This document shows, piece after piece, positions 7,741 through 16,252 of a DNA stretch of 64,000 nt; positions within the stretch are counted from its first letter, which is position 1, and each line of letters starts with the position of its first letter. The DNA comes from Oscillibacter sp. 1-3 (lineage in GTDB: Bacteria > Bacillota > Clostridia > Oscillospirales > Oscillospiraceae). The notes below the pieces were generated by a model that saw only the letters and a list, made by a program, of their open reading frames with translations, ran no database searches and was not told where the DNA came from. Where the stretch lies: contig NZ_KE159710.1 of NCBI RefSeq assembly GCF_000403435.2, positions 62,001 to 126,000 of the forward strand. The letters are read 5' to 3'. The position numbers were made by a program, and so were the translations under genes.

Positions 7741-7785
7741 GAAATTGATTTCGTGAAACCAGGATACTACGAAATTGGTTTCGTG
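7741..7785. promoter_or_regulatory. Twin operator-like repeats
   Basis: GAAATTGATTTCGTG (7741-7755) and GAAATTGGTTTCGTG (7771-7785) are direct repeats spaced 30 bp apart. Each contains an inverted GAAA/TTTC core. They sit between the two divergent genes, as expected for sites bound by the XRE regulator at 7799. Confidence 0.6.
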
Positions 7786-7798
7786 TCAAGGGGTTATT

Positions 7799-8005
7799 AT
7801 GGAATTTTCGGAAAGACTGCGAGAATTAAGAGCAGAGCACAAGGAAACACAGGTGCGGGTTGCAGAGGCGGTTGGGATGACATCCCGCCAGTATCAAGGA
7901 CTTGAGGCTGGGACCAGTGTACCGAATTTTCACAACCTCTGCGCACTGGCGGACCATTTTGGCGTGAGCCTGGACTATCTGGCGGGCCGCACTGACAGGA
8001 GGTAG
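7799..8005 (+). CDS. XRE-family transcriptional regulator
   Basis: 68 aa, a single Cro/C1 helix-turn-helix (residues ~4-60) with TQVRVAEAVGMTSRQYQGLEAG as the DNA-reading unit. The C-terminal FGVSLDYLAGRTD signature is typical of this family. AAGGGG 5 nt upstream supports ATG 7799. It probably represses itself and the divergent 71-aa gene through the twin repeats at 7741-7785. Confidence 0.88.
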   Translation: MEFSERLRELRAEHKETQVRVAEAVGMTSRQYQGLEAGTSVPNFHNLCALADHFGVSLDYLAGRTDRR

Positions 8006-8060
8006 CTTCTAAAACTTGTGGGAACAGCCCCGGCAGAGTACTGCTGGATGTTGGGGGAAT

Positions 8061-8260
8061 GGCCTGCACAGGGTGCAGGCCCCACAGTTCTCTTGGAAGG
8101 GAATGGTCTGGTCAGGAGTTTAGGCCCCACAGGGGTCTTCCACCGGAAAAGCTGGAGGTTGAGCAGAGGCCTGCTGGCCCCACAGATGTTCTATCGGAAA
8201 ACAGAAGATTGTTGGGGGCGGGCCGGGTTAGAGCCCGGCCCCTACAAGAAAACCGGGAGA
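8061..8260. repeat. Degenerate direct-repeat and hairpin cluster
   Basis: GGCCCCACAG occurs at 8078-8087, 8123-8132 and 8176-8185, with a diverged fourth copy (GGCCCCTACA) near 8238. Most are followed 7-12 nt later by a GGAA motif. Two perfect hairpins are embedded: 8061-8069/8073-8081 and 8220-8227/8234-8241. No coding frame is convincing. Confidence 0.55.
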
Positions 8261-8562
8261 ATAGAGTTTCATCTCACATGGAACGTGCTAGGCGCGAAGC
8301 GCGGGAAGAGGAGAGAGTCCTTGCGTCTACCAATCAAATTTTCTGCATGACCTTCAATCGAAGCAAAAAGCTCCCGCAACTACCAAAAAGTCTTTTTCTC
8401 TTTTGGACCGTGCACGGCCCGTTTTCTCTTTTTCTGCGCTCAGAAAAAGAGAAAATGGGGGGTGCATTGGACCAGCCATCGTCATGGCTGAAATCCCCCC
8501 GCCCGTCAGGGCAGATACATGCCATCTCTCATAAACTTTAGACACACTGACGTGAGGTAAGA
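8261..8562. other. Non-coding stretch with strong hairpins
   Basis: No gene is supported here. A perfect 15-bp inverted repeat with a CGCT loop lies at 8422-8455 (arms of TTTTCTCTTTTTCTG type). A 7-bp hairpin follows at 8473-8490 (CAGCCAT / ATGGCTG). The leader of xseA must start in or after this DNA, but I see no convincing promoter. Confidence 0.5.
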
Positions 8563-9780
8563 ATGGAACAACACATTTTCGGCGTGGCCGAGGTCAACCA
8601 GCTGGTCAAATGCCTGCTGGACAACGAGCCCATGCTCCAAAAGCTCTATGTCCGGGGCGAGCTCTCCAATTATAAAATCTATCCCTCCGGGCACCACTAC
8701 TTCACCTTGAAGGACCCGGAGGGCGCTTTGCGCTGTGTCATGTTCCGGGGACAGGCGTCAAAACTCCGCTTCCGGCCGGAGAACGGCATGAAGGTCATCG
8801 CCGCCGGGCGGATCTCCGTCTTTCCCAGGGACGGGGCCTACCAGCTCTACTGCGATTCCCTGACCCCGGAGGGGGCCGGAGACCTGGCGGTGGCATTTGA
8901 GCAGTTAAAGACCCGCCTCTACGCTGAGGGCCTCTTTGACCCCGCCCATAAAAAGCCCCTGCCGCCCTATCCGGAGCGGATCGCCATTGTCACCTCCGCC
9001 GCCGGGGCGGCGGTCCACGACATGATCCGCATCCTGAACCGGCGGTATCCCCTGGCCAAGGTGATTCTGCTGCCCGTCCGGGTCCAGGGGGCCGAGGCCC
9101 CGCCGGAGATCGCCGGTGCCATTCGGTACGCCGACAAATGGAAAATCGGCGACGTCATCATCACCGGCCGGGGCGGCGGGTCCATGGAGGACCTGTGGGC
9201 CTTCAACGACGAGCGGGTGGCCCGGGCCATCTACGGCTGCGAAACCCCGGTAATCTCCGCCGTGGGCCATGAGCCGGACGTGACCATCGCCGACTTTGTG
9301 GCAGACGCCCGGGCGTCTACCCCCTCCAACGCGGCGGAGATCGCCGTGCCGGACCAAATGGAGCTGCGGCGGTGGCTCCGGGGCGCGGGGGAGCGGATGG
9401 AGCAGAGTCAGGAGGCCCGTCTGGAGACCCTGCGGCAAAGGCTGGAGACCCTGCGCTCCAGCCGGGTGATGACGGATCAGCTGGCCTATGTCCAGGACAG
9501 GCGCATGGAGCTGGCCCATGTCCAGCGGCGGCTGGGAGACCTGTCCGGAGTGCTGGTGTCCCGGAAGCGGGAGCGGTTCTCCGCCCTGGCGGCGGCCCTG
9601 GACGCCATGAGCCCGCTGAAAGTGCTGGGCCGGGGCTATGCCATGGCCCGGAGTGAAGCCGGGGCGGTTTTGAAGAGTTATCAAGACGTGTCCGCCGGGG
9701 ACCATGTGTCGGTGACGCTGGGCGAGGGCGGTTTTTCCTGCACGGTGGACACATCCTACAAAAAGGAGCGGAAGAGATGA
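8563..9780 (+). CDS. xseA: Exodeoxyribonuclease VII large subunit
   Basis: 405 aa. It has an N-terminal OB-fold (residues ~5-100), then the catalytic domain with VTSAAGAAVHDM and RGGGSMEDLWAFNDE, and APTPSNAAE-like RASTPSNAAE near 250. A coiled-coil region follows at ~275-345. With XseB it degrades single-stranded DNA to acid-soluble oligonucleotides. It starts the xseA-xseB-ispA block and its stop overlaps the xseB start (9777-9780). Confidence 0.96.
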   Translation: MEQHIFGVAEVNQLVKCLLDNEPMLQKLYVRGELSNYKIYPSGHHYFTLKDPEGALRCVMFRGQASKLRFRPENGMKVIAAGRISVFPRDGAYQLYCDSLTPEGAGDLAVAFEQLKTRLYAEGLFDPAHKKPLPPYPERIAIVTSAAGAAVHDMIRILNRRYPLAKVILLPVRVQGAEAPPEIAGAIRYADKWKIGDVIITGRGGGSMEDLWAFNDERVARAIYGCETPVISAVGHEPDVTIADFVADARASTPSNAAEIAVPDQMELRRWLRGAGERMEQSQEARLETLRQRLETLRSSRVMTDQLAYVQDRRMELAHVQRRLGDLSGVLVSRKRERFSALAAALDAMSPLKVLGRGYAMARSEAGAVLKSYQDVSAGDHVSVTLGEGGFSCTVDTSYKKERKR

Positions 9781-10013
9781 GCGCAAAAAAGGTGACATTT
9801 GAGCAGCAGCTCCAGCGGCTGGAGGAGATCGTGGCGGCACTGGAGAAGGGGGATGTGCAGCTGGCGGACTCCCTGTCTCTCTTTGAAGAGGGGACGAAGC
9901 TGATCTCCGCCTGTTCCAAACAGCTGGACCAGGCGGAGCAGCAGGTGGTCAAACTGATGAAGGGCCCTGACGGCGCGCCGGCGGAGCTGCCCTTTGAGGA
10001 CGGAGAGGAGTAA
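9777..10013 (+). CDS. xseB: Exodeoxyribonuclease VII small subunit
   Basis: 78 aa, helical hairpin with the family signature FEQQLQRLEEIVAALEKGD and LSLFEEG. Several XseB subunits dock on the XseA coiled coil. The ATGA overlap with xseA and the 3-nt gap to ispA show a single transcript. The C-terminal acidic tail is slightly longer than in E. coli. Confidence 0.95.
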   Translation: MSAKKVTFEQQLQRLEEIVAALEKGDVQLADSLSLFEEGTKLISACSKQLDQAEQQVVKLMKGPDGAPAELPFEDGEE

Positions 10014-10016
10014 GCC

Positions 10017-10913
10017 ATGGATTTTACAAAGGAGATGGAGACGCTCCGCCGACTGACGGAGGACCGTTTACAGCAGTTTTTCCCCGGCGGGGGACTGGAG
10101 GAGGCCATGCGGTACAGCCTGCTGGCCGGTGGCAAGCGCGTCCGCCCTGTCCTCACCATGAAGTTCTGCGAGGCGGCGGGGGGAACGCCGGAGGAGGCCC
10201 TGGATTTCGGTTGCGCCGTGGAGATGCTCCACACCTACTCCCTGATCCACGACGATCTGCCCTGCATGGACGACGACGACCTGCGCCGGGGCAAGCCCAC
10301 CTGCCACATTAAATTCGGTGAATGCACGGCCACCCTGGCGGGGGACGCCCTCCAGGCGGCGGCGTTTCAGACGGTGCTCTCGGCAGAGGGGGCCTGGCGC
10401 CACGGCGGACAGATGTACAAGGCGCTGGCGGCGGAGATCCTGGCGGAGGCCGCCGGTTTCCAGGGGATGTGCGGCGGACAGTACTGGGACACCCTCGGCG
10501 ACGGACAACCCCGCACAGAGGAGGAACTCACCGCCATCAACGACAAGAAGACCGGGGCGCTGCTGCGGGCGGCCTGCATGATGGGCGTAGCGGCCTCCAT
10601 GGGCCGCCGGGCGGTGGATAAGTCCTGCATGGACGCCGCCAGAGAGTACGCCGCGAACCTGGGCCTGGCCTTCCAGATCCGGGACGACATGCTGGATGTG
10701 ACGGGGGACGCCGGGGAATTCGGCAAGCCCATCGGCTCCGACGCCTCCAACGGCAAGACCACCTATGTGACCCTGCTGGGCCTGGAGGCCTGCGGAGCCC
10801 GGGTCCTGGACTACACAGAAAAGGCCAAGGCGGCGCTGCGGCGCGGGAGCTGGGCTGGGTCCACGGCCTTTTTGGAGGCCCTGGCCGACAGCATGGCGGT
10901 GCGGAACTTCTGA
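10017..10913 (+). CDS. ispA: Polyprenyl (geranyl/farnesyl) diphosphate synthase
   Basis: 298 aa trans-isoprenyl diphosphate synthase. The first aspartate-rich motif is DDLPCMDDDDLRRG (residues ~78-91) and the second is FQIRDDMLD (~219-227). GGKRVRP near 40 binds the pyrophosphate of IPP. It condenses IPP with DMAPP/GPP to make C10-C15 precursors for quinones and undecaprenyl phosphate. The short-chain class is inferred from the xseB neighbourhood. It is followed by a promoter and the OLE-like RNA. Confidence 0.95.
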   Translation: MDFTKEMETLRRLTEDRLQQFFPGGGLEEAMRYSLLAGGKRVRPVLTMKFCEAAGGTPEEALDFGCAVEMLHTYSLIHDDLPCMDDDDLRRGKPTCHIKFGECTATLAGDALQAAAFQTVLSAEGAWRHGGQMYKALAAEILAEAAGFQGMCGGQYWDTLGDGQPRTEEELTAINDKKTGALLRAACMMGVAASMGRRAVDKSCMDAAREYAANLGLAFQIRDDMLDVTGDAGEFGKPIGSDASNGKTTYVTLLGLEACGARVLDYTEKAKAALRRGSWAGSTAFLEALADSMAVRNF

Positions 10914-10950
10914 CTGGAAAAAAATTTACACTTTGTGTATACGGAATATA

Positions 10951-10979
10951 TTGTATATTTATCAGGAATGTGCTATACT
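10951..10979 (+). promoter_or_regulatory. SigA-type promoter of the OLE-like RNA
   Basis: TTGTAT (10951-10956), a 17-nt spacer and TATACT (10974-10979) predict a transcript start at about 10986, inside the ispA-oapA gap. Confidence 0.75.
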
Positions 10980-10985
10980 GGATAC

Positions 10986-11630
10986 CGCTAAGCGGCGGCG
11001 CAGTATTCTAGTCAGATCTGCCGTTTCCCAGGAAGGGCCTAAAAATCCTTTGAAGGGCATATCGATGAAACCCGTGGTGCCTGCTTGATACGCCCAGTTT
11101 TGGGTGGGTGCTGGGGGGAAGCGCGTGAAAATGTGCTTGCGGATTCAGGGCGATGACCAATGGCATGGTCAACCCGCCCCTGTTTCTGTGGAGACCTGTT
11201 CTTGTGCGCGGACGTACTCCCATTGTGGTATTTCCGGCCCGCGTACGAAGCAGATTGTGAACCTGCAATGCGGTGCATCGGTCTTTCGGGGCCGTAACGC
11301 TGTGTGCAGCCGTAGCCTGCCTTGACGTGGGGCGGGTGGATGGGGGATCTACGTGGCGTTCCAGCTCCGGCCAGAGCGGGAGATCCACGATCGCCTCCTG
11401 AAACCCGGTCTGCAAAAGAGGCTAAAGAAGCGGACAGACTGTGGTGGAAAACACCTAGGCTGTTCTAGCGAGGCAGAAAAGGGATTGCAGTGCGGACTAA
11501 GTGGCAATCGGGTAGCGCGGACAGGCGACGCCGTGCCGGAGCGCTGAAAGGGGAACCGCCTCCATCGGCAACGAGGGGTGCGCTCCGGGGAAATCCAACC
11601 CGTACCTAAGCCGTAAGATTTACCTTTTTT
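10986..11630 (+). ncRNA. ole: OLE (ornate, large, extremophilic) RNA candidate
   Basis: About 645 nt between ispA and a membrane protein gene holds no credible coding frame. It is GC-rich, carries a dedicated SigA-type promoter (10951-10979), and ends in a stem (11588-11595 with 11617-11624) followed by T6 at 11625-11630. OLE RNAs are about 600 nt and lie in isoprenoid clusters of Firmicutes directly upstream of the gene for their partner OapA. Here the order ispA - RNA - oapA - dxs - tlyA matches. The call rests on position, length and context; I have not checked the secondary structure against the Rfam model (RF01071). Ends are approximate. Confidence 0.82.
11588..11630 (+). terminator. Putative terminator of the OLE-like RNA
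   Basis: GGGAAATC (11588-11595) pairs with GATTTACC (11617-11624) with one mismatch, and six T follow. The 21-nt loop makes it weaker than other terminators here, so some read-through into oapA is plausible. Confidence 0.45.
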
Positions 11631-11695
11631 GCCGCCGCCGTCTTAGCATATGATTTTTCTGTAAGCCGTTTCCAAATAGCGGCAGGGAGGATCTT

Positions 11696-12244
11696 TTGGC
11701 AAAGAAGGGAAAGAAAAAGAGTGGACCATCCGCCCAGTACCGCTGGGCGTTTACCGTGTTTTTGATGGCGGTAGCTCTGTCGGCCGTGCTGAGCCTGGCG
11801 TCGGAGTCGATGCTGAGCGGCGCGGGTGTGGCTGCCGCCCTTTTGATGCTGGCCGTCTTTATCGGTCTTGGCATCCTGTTTGACATCATTGGCGTGGCGG
11901 TGACCTCGGCGGACGCAAAGCCCTTCCACGCCATGGCCTCCCACAAGGAGAAGGGGGCAAAGCAGTCGTTGATGCTCCTGCGGAACGCGGAGCGGGTCTC
12001 CAGCGTCTGCAACGACGTAGTGGGGGACATCTGCGGCATCGTCAGCGGCGCCACTGGGGCAGTGATCGTAACCCAGCTCCAAAAGGCGTTGAATCTGCGG
12101 TCCGTGCTGATTTCTGTCGGTGTGACGGCGCTGATCTCCGGCGTGACCATCGGCGGCAAGGCGCTGGGCAAGGCCGTGGCCATCAAAAAGAGCACCCAGG
12201 TGGTCTATTGGGCCGGGCGTTTTTTGAATCTTTTCCACTGGTGA
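11696..12244 (+). CDS. oapA: OLE-associated membrane protein OapA
   Basis: 182 aa with a basic N-terminus (KKGKKK), hydrophobic helices at about residues 18-36, 42-70 and 118-155, and a conserved middle block GILFDIIGVAVTSAD...PFHAMAS...CNDVVGDICGI. This agrees with what is known of OapA, the membrane protein that binds OLE RNA and places it at the membrane. In Bacillus (Halalkalibacterium) halodurans the complex is tied to cold, ethanol and Mg2+ stress. TTG 11696 has GGGAGG 5 nt upstream. It lies between the RNA and dxs. Family identity is recalled, not searched. Confidence 0.82.
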   Translation: MAKKGKKKSGPSAQYRWAFTVFLMAVALSAVLSLASESMLSGAGVAAALLMLAVFIGLGILFDIIGVAVTSADAKPFHAMASHKEKGAKQSLMLLRNAERVSSVCNDVVGDICGIVSGATGAVIVTQLQKALNLRSVLISVGVTALISGVTIGGKALGKAVAIKKSTQVVYWAGRFLNLFHW

Positions 12245-12255
12245 GAGGAGAAGCT

Positions 12256-14118
12256 ATGCTGTTAGAATCCATCCATTCCCCAGCCGATGTCAGAGCGCTG
12301 CCGGACGGACAGCTCCCCCAGCTCTGTCAGGAGCTGAGGGAGTTTCTTGTCAAGAGTGTCTCTGAGACCGGAGGCCATCTGGCCTCCAACCTGGGGGCAG
12401 TGGAGCTGACGGTGGCCATCCACCGGGTGTTTGACACCGCTGCCGACCGGCTGGTGTTTGATGTGGGCCACCAATGCTACGTCCACAAAGCCCTCACGGG
12501 GCGGCGGGAGCTGTTTTCCACCCTGCGGCAGTTCGGCGGGCTCTCCGGCTTCCCTAAGCCCAGGGAGAGCGAGCATGACGCCTTTATCGCCGGGCACGCC
12601 TCCAACTCTGTCTCGGTGGCTCTAGGAATGGCAAGGGCAAGAACTTTACAGAACGGAAATTACAGCGTTTTGGCCTTGATTGGAGACGGTGCGCTCACCG
12701 GCGGGCTTTCCTATGAGGGCCTCAACGATGCCGGGGCCTCCGGGGAGCCGCTGATCGTGATCCTCAATGACAACGGCATGTCCATTGACCCCAATGTGGG
12801 AGCGCTGTCCAAGCACCTGAGCCGGCTGCGGAGCAAGCCCGCCTACTACCATTTCAAAAAATTCTACCGCCAGCTCTTTGGCGCCCGCCCACAGGAAAAC
12901 CGGCTCTACCGGTTCAATCACAGGGTCAAGACCTCTCTGAAACGGGTCATGTGGCCCAGCAGCACGCTGTTTGAGGACATGGGCTTTACCTACCTGGGGC
13001 CCATCGACGGCCATGACCTGGACCGGCTGTGCCATGTGCTGGAGTGGGCCAGGGAGCTCTGCGGCCCAGTACTGCTTCATGTGCATACCGTGAAAGGGAG
13101 GGGATACTCCTTCGCGGAAAGGGACCCCAGCAAATTTCACGGGGTTTCGCCCTTTGACCCCGCCACCGGCCTTTTGCGAAAACCGGGCGGGGAGAGCTTC
13201 TCCGCGGTTTTTGGCAACACCCTCGCCGCCATCGCGGCGGAGAACGACAGAGTCTGCGCCGTCACAGCCGCCATGGCGGACGGTACCGGTCTCACCGGCT
13301 TTGCCCGGGAGTTTCCGGAGCGGTTTTTTGACGTGGCCATTGCCGAGGGGCACGCCGCCGCCATGGCGGCGGGCCTGGCGAAGCAGGACATGGTCCCTGT
13401 GCTGGCGGTCTACTCCACCTTTTTGCAGCGGAGCTATGATATGCTGATCCATGACGTGGCCCTCCAGGGTCTTCACGTGGTGCTGGGCGTGGACAGGGCT
13501 GGATTGGTAGGTCCTGACGGCGAGACCCACCAGGGCTGCTTTGACACCCTGTTTTTGTCGGAAATTCCCGGATTTACAGTGCTGTGCCCCGCCAATTTCG
13601 CGGAGCTGCGCTCCATGCTGCGGCAGGCCGTCCTTGAGATATCCGGCCCGGTGGCGGTGCGCTATCCCCGGGGCGGGGAGGGTGCCTTTCGGGAGGATAC
13701 CTCAGCGGAGCCGGCAACCTGTCTCCGGCAGGGGAGCGGTGTGACGCTGCTGGCCTACGGTCTGATGGTGAACAATGTTCTGGGGGCGGCGGAGCTGCTC
13801 CGCGCAGAGCATGGAATCGAGGCGCGGGTCTTGAAGCTAAACCGGATCGCCCCGCTGGATATAGACCTTCTGACCCCCTGGTTTCAGGGCGGAGAGATTC
13901 TGGCGGTGCCGGAGGACGCCTTCGGCGCCGGATGCGTGGGACAGCGGGTGTCCGCTATCCTGGCAGAGCACGGAAAGGCCCCTGGCAGGCTGGTCCTGAA
14001 AAATCTGGGCAAGACCTTTGCTCCAGAGGGGTCCGTTGCCCAGTTGGAGCACAGTTTTGGTCTGGACGCCGCCGGTATTGCGGCGGCGGTGTGGGAGGCG
14101 GTAGTCCATGAGCAATAA
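12256..14118 (+). CDS. dxs: 1-deoxy-D-xylulose-5-phosphate synthase
   Basis: 620 aa thiamine-diphosphate enzyme that condenses pyruvate and glyceraldehyde 3-phosphate in the first step of the MEP isoprenoid pathway. GDGALTGG (residues ~142-149) and NDNGMSI bind ThDP and Mg. The Pyr domain carries the catalytic Glu region (AEGHAAAMAAG), and DRAGLVGPDGETHQG lies near 417. AGAGGAG sets ATG 12256 rather than the open frame back to 12208. It partly overlaps tlyA at its 3' end (11 nt). Confidence 0.96.
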   Translation: MLLESIHSPADVRALPDGQLPQLCQELREFLVKSVSETGGHLASNLGAVELTVAIHRVFDTAADRLVFDVGHQCYVHKALTGRRELFSTLRQFGGLSGFPKPRESEHDAFIAGHASNSVSVALGMARARTLQNGNYSVLALIGDGALTGGLSYEGLNDAGASGEPLIVILNDNGMSIDPNVGALSKHLSRLRSKPAYYHFKKFYRQLFGARPQENRLYRFNHRVKTSLKRVMWPSSTLFEDMGFTYLGPIDGHDLDRLCHVLEWARELCGPVLLHVHTVKGRGYSFAERDPSKFHGVSPFDPATGLLRKPGGESFSAVFGNTLAAIAAENDRVCAVTAAMADGTGLTGFAREFPERFFDVAIAEGHAAAMAAGLAKQDMVPVLAVYSTFLQRSYDMLIHDVALQGLHVVLGVDRAGLVGPDGETHQGCFDTLFLSEIPGFTVLCPANFAELRSMLRQAVLEISGPVAVRYPRGGEGAFREDTSAEPATCLRQGSGVTLLAYGLMVNNVLGAAELLRAEHGIEARVLKLNRIAPLDIDLLTPWFQGGEILAVPEDAFGAGCVGQRVSAILAEHGKAPGRLVLKNLGKTFAPEGSVAQLEHSFGLDAAGIAAAVWEAVVHEQ

Positions 14119-14932
14119 GACGCGGCTGGATGTGCTGCTGGTGGAGCGGGGGGTTTTGGAGAGCCGTCAGAAGGCCCAGGCCACTATCATGAGCGGGCTG
14201 GTGTATGTAGGCGGCCGGCGGATGGACAAGCCGGGGGCCGCCGTTCCAGATGACGCGGAGATCGAGATTCGGGGAAATACGCTGCAGTACGTCAGCCGGG
14301 GCGGATTGAAGCTGGAAAAGGCCATGGCCTCGTTTCCCATCACCCTGGCGGGGGCGGTCTGCGCCGACATTGGCGCCTCCACCGGCGGATTTACGGACTG
14401 TATGCTGCAAAACGGCGCGGACAAAGTCTACGCCGTGGACGTGGGCTACGGCCAGCTGGCCTGGAGGCTGCGGAGCGATGAGCGTGTTGTCTGTTTAGAG
14501 CGTACCAACGCCCGGTATCTCAGCCGGGAGCATATTCCGGAGGAGCTGGACTTCGCCTCTGTGGACGTGAGCTTTATCTCCTTGAAGCTGATCCTGCCGC
14601 CCCTGTGCGCCCTGCTGAGAGAAGGGGGGCATGCGGCCTCCCTCATCAAGCCCCAGTTTGAGGCTGGGCGGGAGAAGGTGGGCAAAAAGGGCGTGGTCAG
14701 GGACCCGGCGGTGCACCGAGAGGTGCTGGAGCGGTTTTTGGAACACGCCCAGGCCGCCGGGTTTGCCGTCCTGGGGCTGACCTATTCTCCCATCCGGGGC
14801 CCGGAGGGAAATATTGAGTACCTGGGGTATCTGGAGAAGGGTCCATGGGCGCCCGTGGAGTTTGATCTGGAGGCGCTGGTGGCGGAGTCCCACCAGGTTT
14901 TACAAGAGCGCGGAGAGGGGAACAGCCAATGA
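14108..14932 (+). CDS. tlyA: TlyA-family rRNA (cytidine-2'-O)-methyltransferase
   Basis: 274 aa. An N-terminal S4 RNA-binding domain (residues ~6-66) precedes an FtsJ-like Rossmann methyltransferase. The SAM-binding motif is DIGASTGGFTDC (~87-98), with the catalytic K-D-K type pattern in KPQFEAGREKVGKKG. Family members methylate 16S and 23S rRNA; the haemolysin name is historical. It overlaps dxs by 11 nt and nadK by 4 nt, in the conserved dxs-tlyA-nadK-argR-recN order. Confidence 0.93.
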   Translation: MSNKTRLDVLLVERGVLESRQKAQATIMSGLVYVGGRRMDKPGAAVPDDAEIEIRGNTLQYVSRGGLKLEKAMASFPITLAGAVCADIGASTGGFTDCMLQNGADKVYAVDVGYGQLAWRLRSDERVVCLERTNARYLSREHIPEELDFASVDVSFISLKLILPPLCALLREGGHAASLIKPQFEAGREKVGKKGVVRDPAVHREVLERFLEHAQAAGFAVLGLTYSPIRGPEGNIEYLGYLEKGPWAPVEFDLEALVAESHQVLQERGEGNSQ

Positions 14933-15813
14933 ACAGCAAAAAGATTATCCTGTGTCCCAACCCCAATCGGGACCAGGGCATGACAGTCACCAGGGCCGCA
15001 GAGAAGATCCTGCGGGAGTTGGGTTTCCAGACGGTGGTATGTTCCCCCTTCAAGGACCAGCGGCCGGGGCTCTTCGCCGGGTATGAGGTGCGGCCCCTGC
15101 TCCAGGAGCTGCGGGACGCGGACCTGCTGATTACCTTCGGCGGGGACGGCACGATTCTGCACCTGGCCAAACTGGTGGCTTTGAACAAGATCCCGGTCCT
15201 GGGCATCAATATGGGAGGCCTGGGGTTCGTGGCGGAGCTGGAGGCCGGTGAGCTGGATGCCCTGCGGAAGCTGGGGCAATGGAACTTTGCCGTGGAACAG
15301 CGGATGATGCTGGACGTGGCGGTCCTTCGGGAGGGCCGGCAGATCTTCACCAACCTGGGACTCAACGACGCCGTGATCCGGGAGGGGCCCATCTCCCACG
15401 TCATTCATTTGAAGATCTCCTCCGACGGGCGGCATCTGACGGACATTGCCGGCGACGGCGTCATCATTGCCACGCCCACGGGCTCCACGGCTTACTCCCT
15501 TTCCGCCGGCGGGCCGGTGGTGGAGCCGGAGGCACAGACCATGGTAGTTACCCCCATCTGCACCCACAATATGCGGTTTTCCTCCTATGTGCTGTCTCCG
15601 GAGCACACACTGACGGTGGAACTGGAGCGCAACGGCAGAAAGCCGGTCTACCTCTTTGTGGACGAGAGCCGTCCATTTGCCCTGCGGTCCGACGACAGGG
15701 TGGTGGTGCGGCGAAGTAAACATGTGACCAAGCTGGCCCGCCTGTCGGAGCGGAGTTTTTGTGAGATATTTGCCCAAAAAATGCTGCCGGGAGGGCTGAA
15801 TGATGAAAAATAA
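14929..15813 (+). CDS. nadK: NAD kinase
   Basis: 294 aa. The GGDGT signature (FGGDGTILH, residues ~69-77) and the Gly-rich TPTGSTAYSLSAGGP block near 183-197 are diagnostic of ATP/poly-P NAD kinases. NADP made here feeds the reductive MEP steps. The second motif reads LND where many family members have NE, a conservative difference. Its last 14 nt overlap the argR start. Confidence 0.95.
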   Translation: MNSKKIILCPNPNRDQGMTVTRAAEKILRELGFQTVVCSPFKDQRPGLFAGYEVRPLLQELRDADLLITFGGDGTILHLAKLVALNKIPVLGINMGGLGFVAELEAGELDALRKLGQWNFAVEQRMMLDVAVLREGRQIFTNLGLNDAVIREGPISHVIHLKISSDGRHLTDIAGDGVIIATPTGSTAYSLSAGGPVVEPEAQTMVVTPICTHNMRFSSYVLSPEHTLTVELERNGRKPVYLFVDESRPFALRSDDRVVVRRSKHVTKLARLSERSFCEIFAQKMLPGGLNDEK

Positions 15814-16252
15814 CCGTCAGGCAATGATTTTGGAGATCATCTCCCAGGAGAATATCGAGACCCAGGAGCAGCTGCTGTCCAGGCTCCAGGAGCGAGGGAT
15901 CAACAGCACCCAGGCCACCATCTCCCGGGATATTAAGCAGATGCACCTGATTAAACAGCCGGCAGGGCAGGGCGTCTATAAATACGCTGTCTCCGACAAC
16001 CGCAACCGCCTGAATTTTGCCGAGAAGCTGCGCACCATCTTTCGGGAGTGCATTACCAGCATTGATTACGCGCAGAACATCGTGGTCATTAAGACCATGC
16101 CGGGCCTTGCCAACGGGGCCTGTTCCGCCCTGGATAATATGGATCTGCCCTATATCGTGGGTTCCCTGGCAGGAGACGACACAGCGTTTTTGCTGATGAA
16201 GGACACGGAGGCCGCTGAGGCATTCTGTGAAGAGATCAAGGAAATGCTGTGA
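15800..16252 (+). CDS. argR: Arginine repressor ArgR/AhrC
   Basis: 150 aa. An N-terminal winged helix (STQATISRDIKQMHLIK) and a C-terminal hexamerisation and arginine-binding domain with GSLAGDDTAFL near 125-135 are present. It senses arginine and represses arginine biosynthesis. Placement between nadK and recN is typical for Clostridia and Bacilli. ATG 15800 or 15803 may be used; both lie within nadK. Confidence 0.95.
   Translation: MMKNNRQAMILEIISQENIETQEQLLSRLQERGINSTQATISRDIKQMHLIKQPAGQGVYKYAVSDNRNRLNFAEKLRTIFRECITSIDYAQNIVVIKTMPGLANGACSALDNMDLPYIVGSLAGDDTAFLLMKDTEAAEAFCEEIKEML

Noticed and set aside
8061-8260. CRISPR array
   Set aside because: Repeats are only about 10 bp, diverged and unevenly spaced, with no spacer-like units and no cas genes in the window.
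8018-8541. Overlapping 110-aa and 160-aa frames before xseA
   Set aside because: They run through diverged repeats and palindromes without ribosome sites or a domain-like composition.
11008-11415. 135-aa minus-strand and several plus-strand frames within the ispA-oapA gap
   Set aside because: Low-complexity composition, no ribosome sites, and they fall in the OLE-like RNA.
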